DNA of 64,000 nt, from positions 502,001-566,000 of the forward strand of contig NZ_CP077097.1 in assembly GCF_014269225.2 (NCBI RefSeq), written 5' to 3'. This DNA comes from Pseudomonas anuradhapurensis (GTDB taxonomy: Bacteria; Pseudomonadota; Gammaproteobacteria; Pseudomonadales; Pseudomonadaceae). Below the pieces are notes generated by a model that searched no databases, was not told the origin of the DNA, and was given only the letters and a program-made list of their open reading frames with translations. Positions within the stretch are counted from its first letter, which is position 1. Each line of letters starts with the position of its first letter. The translations under genes and the position numbers were made by a program. Shown here in pieces: positions 10,342 through 20,576 of the stretch.

Positions 10342-10776
10342 ATGAAACTCAATGATCTGAGTCCAGCGCCGGGTTCCCGTCGCGAGAAGCATCGTCCGGG
10401 TCGTGGTATCGGTAGCGGTTTGGGCAAGACTGGTGGCCGTGGTCACAAAGGTCAGACCTCCCGTTCCGGTGGCACCATCGCTCCGGGCTTCGAAGGCGGT
10501 CAACAGCCGCTGCACCGTCGTCTGCCGAAATTCGGCTTCGTTTCCCTGAAAGCCATGGACCGCGCCGAAGTGCGTCTGTCCGAGCTGGCCAAGGTGGAAG
10601 GCGACGTGATCTCCGTGCAATCCCTGAAGGATGCCAACGTGATCGGCCAGAACGTACAGCGCGTGAAAATCATGCTGTCTGGCGAAGTCACTCGCGCAGT
10701 CACCATCAAGGGTATCGCAGCCACCAAGGGTGCGCGTGCGGCTATCGAAGCAGCTGGCGGCAAGTTCGAGGAATAA
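10342..10776 (+). CDS. rplO: 50S ribosomal protein L15
   Basis: The 144-residue protein acts in late 50S assembly. The glycine- and arginine-rich N-terminus ([20 protein letters not shown]) threads into the rRNA. Its stop codon is directly followed by the secY ATG, so the two genes are probably coupled. Confidence 0.98.
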   Translation: MKLNDLSPAPGSRREKHRPGRGIGSGLGKTGGRGHKGQTSRSGGTIAPGFEGGQQPLHRRLPKFGFVSLKAMDRAEVRLSELAKVEGDVISVQSLKDANVIGQNVQRVKIMLSGEVTRAVTIKGIAATKGARAAIEAAGGKFEE

Positions 10777-12108
10777 ATGGCTAAGCAAGGTGCTCTCTCT
10801 TCGCTCGGTAAGGGCGGGATGTCGGAACTCTGGGCTCGTCTGCGCTTTCTGTTCATGGCGATCATCGTCTATCGGATAGGTGCGCATATCCCGGTTCCTG
10901 GCATCAATCCAGACCGTCTGGCGGATCTGTTTCGGCAGAATGAGGGGACCATTCTTAGCTTGTTCAACATGTTTTCCGGTGGCGCGCTCGAGCGCATGAG
11001 CATCTTTGCACTGGGGATCATGCCGTACATCTCGGCATCGATCATCATGCAGCTGATGACGGCGGTCAGCCCGCAACTGGAGCAGTTGAAGAAGGAAGGT
11101 GAAGCTGGCCGTCGCAAGATCAGCCAGTACACCCGCTACGGCACCGTTATCCTGGCACTGGTCCAAGCCATTGGCATGTCCATTGGCCTGGCCAACCAGG
11201 GCGTGGCGTTTTCTGTAGGTCTGGGCTTCCATGTCGTCGCCGTCTCCACCTTCGTGGCAGGCGCGATGTTCATGATGTGGCTGGGCGAGCAGATCACCGA
11301 GCGCGGTGTGGGCAACGGTATCTCGATGTTGATCTTCGCAGGTATCGTTGCCGGTCTTCCGAGAGCAATCGGGCAGTCTTTCGAGTCTGCACGCACAGGC
11401 GATATCAACATTTTCGCCCTGGTCGCTATCGGTTTGCTGGCAGTAGCGATTATCGGCTTCGTGGTGTTCATTGAGCGTGGTCAGCGTCGTATCGCCGTTC
11501 ACTACGCCAAGCGTCAGCAGGGCCGCAAGGTCTTCGCTGCGCAGACCAGCCACCTGCCGCTGAAGGTGAACATGGCGGGGGTTATCCCGGCCATTTTCGC
11601 GAGCAGCATTCTGCTGTTCCCGGCTTCGCTGGGTGCCTGGTTCGGTCAGTCCGAAGGTATGGGCTGGCTGCAGGACATCTCGCAGTCGATCGCTCCTGGT
11701 CAGCCGTTGAACATTCTGCTGTTTAGTGCAGGGATCATTTTCTTCTGCTTCTTCTACACAGCGCTGATGTTCAACCCGAAAGACGTAGCGGAAAACCTGA
11801 AGAAGTCCGGTGCCTTTATTCCGGGTATCCGTCCTGGTGAGCAGTCGGCACGCTACATTGATGGCGTTCTGACCCGTCTGACCATGTTCGGTGCTCTTTA
11901 CATGATGGCCGTCTGCCTTCTGCCCCAGTTCCTGGTGGTGGCAGCAAATGTGCCGTTCTACCTTGGCGGGACCTCGTTGCTGATTGTGGTAGTGGTTGTG
12001 ATGGACTTCATGTCCCAAGTACAATCGCACCTCGTTTCGCACCAGTACGAATCCCTGATGAAGAAAGCCAACCTGAAAGGCTACGGTGGCAGCGGTTTGC
12101 TGCGCTGA
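10777..12108 (+). CDS. secY: Preprotein translocase channel subunit SecY
   Basis: The 443-residue inner membrane protein forms the Sec channel with SecE and SecG. About ten membrane segments can be read, starting with [20 protein letters not shown]. The family motifs [14 protein letters not shown] near residue 73 and GERGVGNG-like [15 protein letters not shown] near 174 are present. The cytosolic loop [20 protein letters not shown] near 234 contacts SecA and the ribosome. It sits at its usual place near the end of the spc operon. Confidence 0.98.
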
Positions 12109-12136
12109 TACGCCCCTAAGGTTCGAGGAGTCGGTA

Positions 12137-12253
12137 ATGAAAGTTCGTGCATCGGTGAAAAAGCTGTGCCGTAACTGCAAGATCATCCGTCGCGAAGGCG
12201 TCGTACGAGTGATCTGCAGCGCGGAACCGCGTCACAAACAGCGCCAAGGCTGA
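12137..12253 (+). CDS. rpmJ: 50S ribosomal protein L36 (zinc form)
   Basis: The 38-residue protein begins [19 protein letters not shown]. Cys11, Cys14, Cys27 and His33 form the zinc site, so this is the C+ paralogue. A zinc-free copy often exists elsewhere in Pseudomonas but is not in this window. AGGAG lies nine bases upstream. Confidence 0.97.
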
Positions 12254-12270
12254 GTGTGATCTGCGCTTCA

Positions 12271-12298
12271 AACCCAGCAGCTAGTGTGCTGCTGGGTT
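12271..12298 (+). terminator. Hairpin between spc and alpha operons
   Basis: AACCCAGCAG and CTGCTGGGTT form a perfect 10-bp stem around an eight-base loop. The downstream GATTATTCGTTT is only moderately T-rich, so termination may be partial. The right arm overlaps the -35 box of the next promoter. Confidence 0.6.
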
Positions 12299-12325
12299 GA
12301 TTATTCGTTTCTACAGCGATATTAT
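12297..12325 (+). promoter_or_regulatory. Promoter of the alpha operon
   Basis: TTGATT (12297-12302) and TATTAT (12320-12325) are 17 bp apart, with four and five matches to the sigma-70 consensus. It would give a leader of roughly 50 nt before rpsM, the region where S4 represses translation in E. coli. Confidence 0.65.
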
Positions 12326-12384
12326 CTCGCGCCCTATTTCTTGGCTTCCGGGGCGTAGGTAGCTGTCAATTGGAGTCCCACTGA

Positions 12385-12741
12385 ATGGCCCGTATTGCAG
12401 GCGTCAACATTCCAGATAACAAGCATGCTGTTATCTCGCTGACCTACATCTATGGTGTCGGTCGCACTACTGCACAGAAGATCTGTGCAGACGCTGGTGT
12501 AAACCCAGCCGCTAAGATCAAGGATCTGAGCGACGAGCAAATCGAAACCCTGCGTGGCGAAGTCGCGAAGTTCACCACCGAAGGTGACCTGCGTCGTGAC
12601 ATCAACATGAAGATCAAGCGCTTGATGGACCTGGGTTGCTACCGCGGCCTGCGTCATCGTAAAGGTCTGCCGGTTCGCGGTCAGCGCACCAAGACCAACG
12701 CACGCACCCGTAAGGGCCCGCGTAAGCCGATCCGCAAGTAA
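12385..12741 (+). CDS. rpsM: 30S ribosomal protein S13
   Basis: The 118-residue protein of the 30S head contacts the P-site tRNA and bridges to the 50[27 protein letters not shown] is the conserved start, and the basic tail ends GPRKPIRK. First gene of the alpha operon; TTGGAG lies upstream of the ATG. Confidence 0.98.
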   Translation: MARIAGVNIPDNKHAVISLTYIYGVGRTTAQKICADAGVNPAAKIKDLSDEQIETLRGEVAKFTTEGDLRRDINMKIKRLMDLGCYRGLRHRKGLPVRGQRTKTNARTRKGPRKPIRK

Positions 12742-12759
12742 TCGCCCAGGAATATAGAC

Positions 12760-13149
12760 ATGGCAAAACCTGCTGCTCGTCCTCGTAAGAAAGTCAAAAA
12801 GACAGTGGTTGATGGCATCGCCCACATCCATGCCTCTTTCAACAACACCATCGTGACCATCACCGACCGTCAGGGCAACGCTTTGTCCTGGGCGACCTCC
12901 GGTGGTTCGGGTTTCCGTGGTTCGCGCAAATCCACCCCGTTCGCAGCTCAGATCGCTGCTGAGCGTGCTGGTCAAGCTGCGCTGGAATACGGTCTGAAGA
13001 ACCTCGACGTGAACGTCAAGGGTCCAGGTCCAGGTCGTGAGTCCGCCGTTCGTGCACTGAACAGCTGCGGCTACAAGATCGCCAGCATCACCGACGTGAC
13101 GCCAATCCCGCACAACGGGTGCCGTCCGCCGAAGAAGCGTCGCGTGTAA
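12760..13149 (+). CDS. rpsK: 30S ribosomal protein S11
   Basis: The 129-residue protein of the 30S platform lies near the E site. The hallmark [17 protein letters not shown] is at about residues 86-102, and the ending [13 protein letters not shown] is typical. AGGA precedes the ATG. Confidence 0.98.
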
Positions 13150-13164
13150 TCAGGAGACAGATAA

Positions 13165-13785
13165 ATGGCACGTTACATTGGTCCAAAATGCAAACTGTCT
13201 CGCCGTGAAGGCACTGACCTGTTCCTGAAGAGCGGCGTTCGCGCTCTGGAATCGAAGTGCAACATCGAAGCAGCCCCAGGTATCCACGGCCAGCGCCGTG
13301 GCCGTCAGTCCGACTACGGTACCCAGCTGCGCGAGAAGCAAAAAGTTCGTCGTATCTACGGTGTTCTGGAGCGTCAGTTCCGCGGTTACTACCAGGCTGC
13401 AGCCTCGAAAAAAGGCGCAACCGGTGAGAACCTGCTGCAACTGCTCGAGTGCCGTCTGGATAACGTCGTCTACCGTATGGGCTTCGGTTCGACTCGCGCC
13501 GAATCCCGTCAGCTGGTTTCGCACAAAGCGATCAGCGTCAACGGTAAGACTGTGAACATTCCATCCTACCAAGTTCGTCCGGGTGACGTGGTCGCGGTTC
13601 GCGAGAAGTCGTCGAACCAGCTGCGCATTGTTCAAGCCCTTGAACTGTGCGCCCAGCGTGGCCGCGTTGAGTGGGTTGATGTGGATGCTGCTAAAAAGTC
13701 GGGCGTTTTCAAGAACGTTCCTGCTCGCAGCGACCTGTCTGCCGACATCAACGAGAACCTGATTGTCGAGCTCTACTCCAAGTAA
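13165..13785 (+). CDS. rpsD: 30S ribosomal protein S4
   Basis: The 206-residue protein starts assembly of the 30S body and represses the alpha operon in E. coli. The S4 RNA-binding fold spans about residues 96-160 ([20 protein letters not shown]). The N-terminus lacks a four-cysteine zinc site, which is normal for this subgroup. AGGAG lies upstream. Confidence 0.98.
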   Translation: MARYIGPKCKLSRREGTDLFLKSGVRALESKCNIEAAPGIHGQRRGRQSDYGTQLREKQKVRRIYGVLERQFRGYYQAAASKKGATGENLLQLLECRLDNVVYRMGFGSTRAESRQLVSHKAISVNGKTVNIPSYQVRPGDVVAVREKSSNQLRIVQALELCAQRGRVEWVDVDAAKKSGVFKNVPARSDLSADINENLIVELYSK

Positions 13786-13807
13786 GGGCTAGAAAATAGG
13801 TGCATCC

Positions 13808-14809
13808 ATGCAGATTTCGGTAAATGAGTTCCTGACTCCCCGCCACATTGATGTGCAGGTAGTCAGTCCGACCCGCGCCAAGATCACGCTCGAGCCTCTC
13901 GAGCGTGGTTTCGGCCATACCCTGGGCAACGCGCTGCGCCGCATCCTGTTGTCCTCCATGCCTGGCTGTGCAGTAGTCGAGGCCGAGATCGATGGCGTAC
14001 TCCACGAGTACTCCGCGATCGAAGGTGTACAGGAAGACGTCATTGAAATCCTGTTGAACCTGAAGGGCCTGGCTATCAAGCTGCACGGTCGTGACGAAGT
14101 TACGCTGACCTTGTCGAAAAAGGGTTCGGGGGTGGTTACCGCTGCCGATATTCAGCTGGATCACGATGTCGAGATCGTCAACCCCGATCACGTAATCGCG
14201 AACCTGGCGTCGAACGGCGCCCTGAACATGAAGCTCACCGTAGCTCGTGGTCGTGGTTACGAGCCGGCCGACTCCCGTCAAACCGACGAAGACGAAAGCC
14301 GTAGCATTGGCCGTCTGCAGCTGGACGCTTCGTTCAGCCCGGTGCGTCGTATCGCCTACGTGGTCGAGAACGCCCGTGTTGAACAGCGTACCAACCTGGA
14401 CAAGCTGGTCATTGATCTGGAAACCAACGGCACCCTGGACCCTGAAGAGGCTATCCGCCGCGCTGCGACCATCCTGCAACAGCAGCTGGCCGCGTTCGTC
14501 GACCTCAAAGGTGACAGCGAGCCTGTCGTAGTCGAGCAGGAAGACGAGATCGATCCGATCCTGCTGCGTCCGGTTGACGACCTGGAACTGACTGTACGTT
14601 CGGCCAACTGCCTCAAGGCGGAGAACATCTACTACATCGGCGACCTGATTCAGCGTACCGAAGTAGAGCTGTTGAAGACTCCTAACCTGGGCAAGAAGTC
14701 CCTGACTGAAATCAAGGACGTGCTGGCCTCTCGTGGTCTGTCTCTCGGCATGCGCCTCGACAACTGGCCGCCTGCAAGTCTTAAGAAAGACGACAAGGCG
14801 ACCGCCTGA
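13808..14809 (+). CDS. rpoA: RNA polymerase alpha subunit
   Basis: The 333-residue subunit nucleates RNA polymerase assembly. The N-terminal dimerisation domain runs to about residue 235 and contains [19 protein letters not shown]. After a linker, the C-terminal domain (about 250-333) includes [14 protein letters not shown], which binds UP elements and activators, and [19 protein letters not shown]. It sits between rpsD and rplQ as in most proteobacteria. Confidence 0.98.
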
Positions 14810-14851
14810 TCGTCGTAATCACCGAACGTAGTGTTTGGTAAGGAATGAATC

Positions 14852-15238
14852 ATGCGTCATCGTAAAAGTGGACGTCACCTGAGCCGTACCAGCTCTCACC
14901 GCAAGGCTATGTTCCAGAACATGGCAGTGTCGCTGATCGAGCACGAGCTGATCAAAACCACCCTGCCGAAAGCCAAGGAACTGCGCCGCGTTGCCGAGCC
15001 GCTGATCACCCTGGCCAAGGAAGACAGCGTAGCTAACCGCCGTCTGGCCTTCGACCGTACCCGTTCGAAGTCCGCTGTTGGCAAGCTGTTCAACGACCTG
15101 GGCAAGCGTTACGCCACCCGTCAGGGCGGCTACCTGCGCATCCTGAAGTGCGGTTTCCGCGCTGGCGACAACGCGCCTATGGCGTACGTCGAGCTGGTTG
15201 ATCGTCCGGTCGGCGGTGCTGTAGAAGCTGCTGAGTAA
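14852..15238 (+). CDS. rplQ: 50S ribosomal protein L17
   Basis: The 128-residue protein lies near the tunnel exit. [21 protein letters not shown] is diagnostic. Last gene of the alpha operon, followed by a strong terminator. Confidence 0.98.
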   Translation: MRHRKSGRHLSRTSSHRKAMFQNMAVSLIEHELIKTTLPKAKELRRVAEPLITLAKEDSVANRRLAFDRTRSKSAVGKLFNDLGKRYATRQGGYLRILKCGFRAGDNAPMAYVELVDRPVGGAVEAAE

Positions 15239-15255
15239 GACGTTCTGTCTGCTAC

Positions 15256-15286
15256 AAAGAACCGGGCCTAGTGCCCGGTTTTTTGT
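15256..15286 (+). terminator. Terminator of the alpha operon
   Basis: ACCGGGC and GCCCGGT form a stem around CTAGT, with flanking A and T runs (TTTTTTG). It ends the whole ribosomal protein supercluster. Confidence 0.92.
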
Positions 15287-15410
15287 TTCTGGATGTATTG
15301 TTTATTTCTATTGATACAAGTCATGTAATGAATTTGTTCTTGTAACCTTGCTCGTCAATACTCTCTCCACAGCCGATCAGCCGGCGCTTGTAGACCGATA
15401 AGGAGAGCCC

Positions 15411-16850
15411 ATGAGCAAGATTCTCACCACCGCCAGCGGTGCCCCTGTAGCCGATAACCAGAACTCCCGTTCCGCCGGCCCACGCGGCCCGTTGCTGCTC
15501 GACGACTTCCACCTGATCGAGAAGCTTGCCCATTTCAACCGCGAGAACATCCCTGAGCGCCGCGTCCACGCCAAGGGCTCGGGTGCCTACGGTACCTTTA
15601 CCGTCACGCGCGATATCACGGCTTACACCAGTGCCAAGCTGTTTGAGCAGATCGGCAAGCAAACCGAGACGTTCCTGCGCTTTTCCACCGTGGGTGGCGA
15701 GCGTGGTTCGGCCGACACCGAACGCGATCCGCGCGGCTTTGCCGTGAAGTTCTACACCGAAGAAGGCAACTGGGACATTGTGGGCAACAACACGCCGGTG
15801 TTTTTCATCCGCGACCCGCTGAAGTTCCCTGACTTCATCCACACGCAGAAGCGCCACCCGCAAACCAACCTGAAAAATGCGCAAATGATGTGGGACTTCT
15901 GGTCGCACTCCCCCGAGGCGCTGCACCAGGTCACTATCCTGTTCTCCGACCGCGGCATTCCGGACGGCTACCGCCACATGCACGGCTTCGGCAGCCATAC
16001 CTACAGCCTGATCAATGCCGAGGGGCAACGTACCTGGGTCAAGTGGCACTTCAAGACTCAGCAAGGCATCAAGAACCTCGCCCCGGCGGATGCTGCACGC
16101 CTGGCCGGTACCGATCCGGACTACGCTCAGCGCGATCTCTTCGAAGCGATCGAGCGCGGCGACTATCCACGCTGGACCCTATGCATTCAGGTAATGAGTG
16201 AAGCCGAGGCAGCCAACCGCGACGAGAACCCCTTCGACGTCACCAAGACCTGGTCGCAGAAGGACTACCCGCTGATCGAGGTGGGTGTGCTTGAACTCAA
16301 CCGCAACCCGCTGAACTACTTCGCTGAGGTCGAGCAAGCTGCATTTGGCCCAAGCAACATGGTGCCAGGTGTCGGTCTGTCGCCGGACCGCATGCTGCAA
16401 GGTCGGGTATTCGCCTACGCTGATGCGCACCGCTACCGGGTGGGTACCAACCACCAGCAGTTGCCGGTTAACGCGCCACGTTGCCCGGTTAACAGCTACC
16501 AGCGCGATGGCTCCATGGCCAGCGGCACGTACGGTAGCGCGCCGAACTATGAGCCCAACAGCTATGGCGACGCGCCGAAGCAGTCACCACGTCATGCTGA
16601 GCCCGCGCTGGCGTTGGAAGGGGCGGCGGACCGTTACAATCATCGCGAAGACAGCGATTACTACAGCCATGCCGGTGCGCTGTTCCGCTTGATGAATGAT
16701 GAGCAGAAAGCCCTGTTGATCAACAACATCGCGGGAGCCATGGCAGGTGTAAGCCAAGACGTGGTCCAGCGCCAGCTGCAGTACTTCTTCAAGGCCGATC
16801 CGGCCTACGGCGAAGGGGTTGCCAAGGCTTTGGGCATCGATCTCGCCTAA
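15411..16850 (+). CDS. katA: Heme catalase (KatA-like)
   Basis: The 479-residue monofunctional catalase converts hydrogen peroxide to water and oxygen. The distal histidine is His53 in [12 protein letters not shown]. The distal asparagine lies in [12 protein letters not shown] (Asn126/127), and the heme-ligand tyrosine is Tyr336 in [11 protein letters not shown]. The length fits small-subunit catalases. AGGAGAG precedes the ATG. It follows rplQ and precedes a ferritin-like gene, the same pairing as katA-bfrA in P. aeruginosa. The 170 bp upstream carry no clear OxyR site that I could identify. Confidence 0.95.
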   Translation: MSKILTTASGAPVADNQNSRSAGPRGPLLLDDFHLIEKLAHFNRENIPERRVHAKGSGAYGTFTVTRDITAYTSAKLFEQIGKQTETFLRFSTVGGERGSADTERDPRGFAVKFYTEEGNWDIVGNNTPVFFIRDPLKFPDFIHTQKRHPQTNLKNAQMMWDFWSHSPEALHQVTILFSDRGIPDGYRHMHGFGSHTYSLINAEGQRTWVKWHFKTQQGIKNLAPADAARLAGTDPDYAQRDLFEAIERGDYPRWTLCIQVMSEAEAANRDENPFDVTKTWSQKDYPLIEVGVLELNRNPLNYFAEVEQAAFGPSNMVPGVGLSPDRMLQGRVFAYADAHRYRVGTNHQQLPVNAPRCPVNSYQRDGSMASGTYGSAPNYEPNSYGDAPKQSPRHAEPALALEGAADRYNHREDSDYYSHAGALFRLMNDEQKALLINNIAGAMAGVSQDVVQRQLQYFFKADPAYGEGVAKALGIDLA

Positions 16851-16865
16851 GTCGAAGTGATAAGA

Positions 16866-16892
16866 AGAACCGCCCTCATTTGGGCGGTTTTT
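16866..16892 (+). terminator. Terminator after the catalase gene
   Basis: AACCGCCC and GGGCGGTT form an 8-bp stem around TCATTT, followed by TTTTTC. Confidence 0.9.
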
Positions 16893-17013
16893 CAATGAAT
16901 ATCACTACTGTTCAGGGCTTTTTTTGCTTCTTATTGCGCATTTTTCAGTGACCGCAAGTAAAAGCTGGTTCACACTATGGGTAATAGACGTTTTCACATG
17001 GAGAAGCAGGGCG

Positions 17014-17478
17014 ATGCAAGGCCACCCGGACGTAATCAACTACCTCGTCACGCTGTTGAAGGGCGAACTGGCTGCGCGCGACCAGTACTTCATTCACTCG
17101 CGTATGTATGAAGATTGGGGCCTGTCCAAGCTCTACGAGCGCATCAACCACGAGATGGAAGAGGAGACGCAGCACGCCGATGCCCTGATGCGTCGTATCC
17201 TCATGCTCGAAGGCACACCTGACATGCGCGCGGACGACCTGGAAGTGGGCAGCACCGTGCCGGAGATGATCGAAGCTGATCTCAAGCTCGAGTACAAGGT
17301 GCGTGCCGCGTTATGCAAAGGTATCGAACTGTGTGAGCTGCACAAGGATTACGTCAGCCGAGATATCTTGCGCGCGCAGCTGGCTGATACCGAAGAAGAC
17401 CACACCTATTGGCTGGAGAAGCAGCAGGGGCTGATCAAGGCCATTGGCCTCGAGAACTACCTGCAGTCGCAGATGTAA
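17014..17478 (+). CDS. ftnA: Bacterioferritin-family ferritin lacking the heme methionine
   Basis: The 154-residue four-helix protein forms 24-subunit iron-storage shells. The ferroxidase ligands are visible as Glu18, Glu51, His54, Glu93, Glu127 and His130. The residue that binds heme in true bacterioferritins (Met52) is a threonine here (EEETQHAD). It therefore resembles the P. aeruginosa protein first named BfrA and later FtnA, which also sits next to katA. The start is the ATG of [11 protein letters not shown] with GGAG about 10 bases before; an in-frame opening 30 codons upstream is not supported by the family. Iron storage beside catalase suggests a joint role in peroxide defence. Confidence 0.92.
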   Translation: MQGHPDVINYLVTLLKGELAARDQYFIHSRMYEDWGLSKLYERINHEMEEETQHADALMRRILMLEGTPDMRADDLEVGSTVPEMIEADLKLEYKVRAALCKGIELCELHKDYVSRDILRAQLADTEEDHTYWLEKQQGLIKAIGLENYLQSQM

Positions 17479-17487
17479 ACAGATGCT

Positions 17488-17507
17488 GGGGGCTGCTTTG
17501 CAGCCCT
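17488..17507 (+). terminator. Hairpin after the ferritin gene
   Basis: GGGCTGC-TTT-GCAGCCC is a perfect 7-bp stem ten bases after the stop. It has only a short T stretch, so it is a likely but weak terminator. Confidence 0.6.
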
Positions 17508-17510
17508 TCA

Positions 17511-17587
17511 CGATACAAGGCCGCTCCTACAGCCGGCCGCATTTATCCGAGGATAATGCGGCGGTCTTTAGGCGCGGCCTTGTATCG
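17511..17587. repeat. REP-like nested inverted repeat
   Basis: The outer arms CGATACAAGGCCGC (17511-17524) and GCGGCCTTGTATCG (17574-17587) are a perfect 14-bp inverted repeat. An inner pair, CCGCATTTATCC and GGATAATGCGG, is complementary but for one extra T. It contains GCTCCTACAG, common in Pseudomonas REP sequences. It lies between convergent genes, and a further small hairpin (17591-17605, GGGGC/GCCCC) next to it could terminate uvrA. Confidence 0.75.
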
Positions 17588-17612
17588 ATAGGGGCAAAGC
17601 GCCCCATTTCCC

Positions 17613-20447
17613 TCAAGCCCGATCCCGCTCCAGAAGCGGTTTCAGGTAATGCCCGGTATAGGACTGCTTCATCTCGCTGAGTTCTTCCGGTGTGCCACAG
17701 GCAATGATCTGTCCACCTTTCGAGCCACCCTCCGGCCCAAGGTCCACCAGCCAGTCCGCAGTCTTGATCACATCCAGGTTGTGCTCGATCACCACCACGG
17801 TATTGCCGTGGTCGCGCAGGCGATGCAGCACGTCCAGCAACTGCTGGATATCGGCAAAGTGCAGGCCTGTGGTCGGCTCGTCGAGAATGTAGAGGGTCTT
17901 GCCGGTATCACGCTTGGACAGCTCGCGCGACAGTTTCACCCGCTGTGCCTCGCCACCCGACAACGTAGTCGCCGATTGCCCCAGCTTGATGTAGGACAGC
18001 CCCACGTCCATCAACGTCTGTAGCTTGCGCGCGAGCGCTGGTACCGCGTCGAAGAACTCGCGGGCATCCTCGATGGTCATTTCCAGCACTTCGTGGATGT
18101 TCTTGCCCTTATACTTGATCTCCAGCGTTTCGCGGTTGTAGCGCTTGCTCTTGCACACGTCGCACGGCACGTAGATGTCCGGCAGGAAGTGCATCTCCAC
18201 CTTGATCAGGCCATCGCCCTGGCAGGCCTCGCAACGGCCGCCTTTGACGTTGAACGAGAACCGCCCGGGGCCATAACCGCGCGAGCGCGATTCCGGAACG
18301 CCGGAGAACAGCTCGCGGATAGGCGTGAAGATGCCGGTATAGGTTGCCGGGTTCGAACGAGGAGTGCGGCCGATCGGGCTCTGATCGATATCCACCACCT
18401 TATCCAGGTGCTGCAGGCCATCCATGCTGCTGTGGGGCGCAGCCTCCAGGCTGCTTGCGCCATTCAGGGCGGTGGCGGCCAGCGGGAACAGCGTGTTGTT
18501 GATGAGCGTCGACTTGCCCGAACCGGACACCCCGGTCACGCAGGTCAGCAGGCCGATCGGAATTTCCAGGTCGACGTTTTGCAGGTTGTTGCCGCGCGCG
18601 CCCTTGAGCTTGAGTTGCAGCTTCTTGTTGCGCGGCGTGCGCTTGGCCGGCACGACGATCTTCTTGCGCCCGGACAGGTACTTGCCGGTCAGCGAGTCGG
18701 GGTGGGCCATGACTTCCTGTGGCGTGCCCTCGGCGACGATCTTGCCGCCATGTACGCCGGCACCGGGGCCGATGTCCACGACGTAGTCGGCCAGGCGGAT
18801 GGCGTCCTCGTCGTGTTCCACCACGATCACTGTATTACCCAGGTCGCGCAGGTGATTGAGGGTGGCCAGCAGACGGTCGTTGTCGCGTTGGTGAAGGCCG
18901 ATGGACGGCTCGTCGAGGATGTACATCACCCCCACCAGGCCGGCGCCGATCTGGCTGGCCAGGCGAATACGCTGTGCCTCGCCACCGGACAGGGTATCGG
19001 CGCTGCGGTCGAGGGTGAGGTAGTCGAGGCCGACGTTGACCAGGAACTGCAGGCGCTCGCAGATTTCCTTGAGGATCTTCGCGGCGATTTCGCCACGGCG
19101 ACCGGTCAGGGTCAGGGCGCCGAAATAGTTGCTGGCTTCACCGATCGGCAGGTTGGTCACCGCCGGCAGGGTCTTTTCACCCACCCACACATGGCGCGCT
19201 TCGCGGCGCAGGCGAGTACCGCGGCAATCCGGGCAGGGCTGGGTGCCGAGGAACTTGGCCAGCTCTTCACGCACGGTGGCCGACTCGGTTTCGCGGTAGC
19301 GCCGCTCCAGGTTCGGCACGATGCCTTCGAACGGGTGCGAGCGCTTGACGATGTCGCCGCGGTCGTTGAGGTACTTGAAGTCGACACTCTGCTTGCCGCT
19401 GCCCTGCAGGATCACCTTCTGGTGTTCTGCCGAGAGCTCGCCGAACGGCTCTTCCAGGCTGAAGCCATAATGCGCAGCCAGCGAACCGAGCATCTGGAAG
19501 TAGTAAACGTTGCGCCGGTCCCAGCCGCGGATCGCACCTTCGGCCAGGGTGAGCTCGGCATTGACCAGGCGCTTGGTGTCGAAGAACTGCTTGACCCCCA
19601 GGCCATCGCAAGTCGGGCAGGCACCGGCAGGGTTGTTGAAGGAGAACAGCTTCGGCTCCAGCTCGCTGATGGCGTGGCCACAGACCGGGCAGGCGAAGCG
19701 TGCGGAGAAGATCGTCTCTTCGCCCGGTTCATCGTCCATCGGCGCCACCAGGGCGATGCCGTCGGCCAGTTTCAGCGCGGTTTCGAACGACTCGGCCAGG
19801 CGCTGTTGCAGGTCGGCACGTACCTTGAAGCGGTCGACTACCACATCGATGCTGTGCTTTTTCTGCTTGTCCAGCTTGGGTAGCTCATCGAGTTCGTAGA
19901 GCTTGCCGTTGATGCGTGCGCGGACAAAGCCTTGCGCACGCAGCTCGTCGAATACTGCCAGGTGTTCGCCCTTGCGCTCGCGAACCACCGGGGCCAGCAG
20001 CATCAGCTTGCTGCCTTCCGGGCGCTCCAGCACCAGGTCGACCATCTGGCTGATCGTTTGCGCCTCCAGTGGAATATCGTGGTCCGGGCAGCGCGGGGTA
20101 CCGACGCGGGCATACAACAGGCGCAGGTAGTCGTAGATTTCGGTGATGGTGCCGACCGTGGAGCGGGGGTTGTGCGAGGTCGACTTCTGCTCGATGGAGA
20201 TGGCCGGCGACAGGCCTTCGATGGTGTCGACGTCGGGCTTTTCCATCATCGACAGGAACTGCCGGGCATAGGCCGAGAGCGATTCCACGTAGCGACGCTG
20301 GCCTTCGGCGTAGAGGGTGTCGAACGCCAGGGATGACTTGCCCGAACCGGACAGGCCGGTGATCACGATCAGCTTGTCCCGGGGCAGGGTCAGGTCGATG
20401 TTTTTCAGGTTGTGGGTGCGTGCCCCACGAATCAGGATCTTGTCCAC
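17613..20447 (-). CDS. uvrA: Excinuclease ABC subunit A
   Basis: The 944-residue damage-recognition ATPase of nucleotide excision repair forms a dimer that loads UvrB. It has two ABC ATPase halves, with P-loops GLSGSGKSS near residue 31 and GVSGSGKST near 640. Both ABC signatures (LSGGEAQR) are present. Zinc-binding cysteine pairs are seen in CPVCGH/CPTCDG and [16 protein letters not shown]. The start is the GTG of (M)[17 protein letters not shown]; the longer frame upstream would overlap the neighbouring MFS gene. No LexA box of the CTGT-N8-ACAG type was seen in the 129-bp divergent gap, so SOS control is not evident. Confidence 0.97.
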   Translation of the reverse strand: MDKILIRGARTHNLKNIDLTLPRDKLIVITGLSGSGKSSLAFDTLYAEGQRRYVESLSAYARQFLSMMEKPDVDTIEGLSPAISIEQKSTSHNPRSTVGTITEIYDYLRLLYARVGTPRCPDHDIPLEAQTISQMVDLVLERPEGSKLMLLAPVVRERKGEHLAVFDELRAQGFVRARINGKLYELDELPKLDKQKKHSIDVVVDRFKVRADLQQRLAESFETALKLADGIALVAPMDDEPGEETIFSARFACPVCGHAISELEPKLFSFNNPAGACPTCDGLGVKQFFDTKRLVNAELTLAEGAIRGWDRRNVYYFQMLGSLAAHYGFSLEEPFGELSAEHQKVILQGSGKQSVDFKYLNDRGDIVKRSHPFEGIVPNLERRYRETESATVREELAKFLGTQPCPDCRGTRLRREARHVWVGEKTLPAVTNLPIGEASNYFGALTLTGRRGEIAAKILKEICERLQFLVNVGLDYLTLDRSADTLSGGEAQRIRLASQIGAGLVGVMYILDEPSIGLHQRDNDRLLATLNHLRDLGNTVIVVEHDEDAIRLADYVVDIGPGAGVHGGKIVAEGTPQEVMAHPDSLTGKYLSGRKKIVVPAKRTPRNKKLQLKLKGARGNNLQNVDLEIPIGLLTCVTGVSGSGKSTLINNTLFPLAATALNGASSLEAAPHSSMDGLQHLDKVVDIDQSPIGRTPRSNPATYTGIFTPIRELFSGVPESRSRGYGPGRFSFNVKGGRCEACQGDGLIKVEMHFLPDIYVPCDVCKSKRYNRETLEIKYKGKNIHEVLEMTIEDAREFFDAVPALARKLQTLMDVGLSYIKLGQSATTLSGGEAQRVKLSRELSKRDTGKTLYILDEPTTGLHFADIQQLLDVLHRLRDHGNTVVVIEHNLDVIKTADWLVDLGPEGGSKGGQIIACGTPEELSEMKQSYTGHYLKPLLERDRA

Positions 20448-20576
20448 TGCGGCCTCGCTCGGCGGGCATAAACAAGGAAGTATACGGCGCGCTGCCAGTA
20501 CGCGGCAAAGCGTCGCGTAGATGCCGTCAAGCTGTCGGACTGATAGAATCGCCGCCGGTTCACACGAGATTAATCC

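Noticed and set aside
10072..12186. Open frame of 704 codons on the minus strand
   Set aside because: It is antisense to rplO and secY; the translated sequence is rich in His, Gln and Arg and has no motif.
18093..19883. Open frame of 596 codons on the plus strand
   Set aside because: It is antisense to uvrA, which is certain from its ATPase motifs and zinc cysteines.
20448..20576. LexA (SOS) box between uvrA and the MFS gene
   Set aside because: CTGTCGGACTGATAGA has the left half only; no CTGT-N8-ACAG match was found on either strand by eye.
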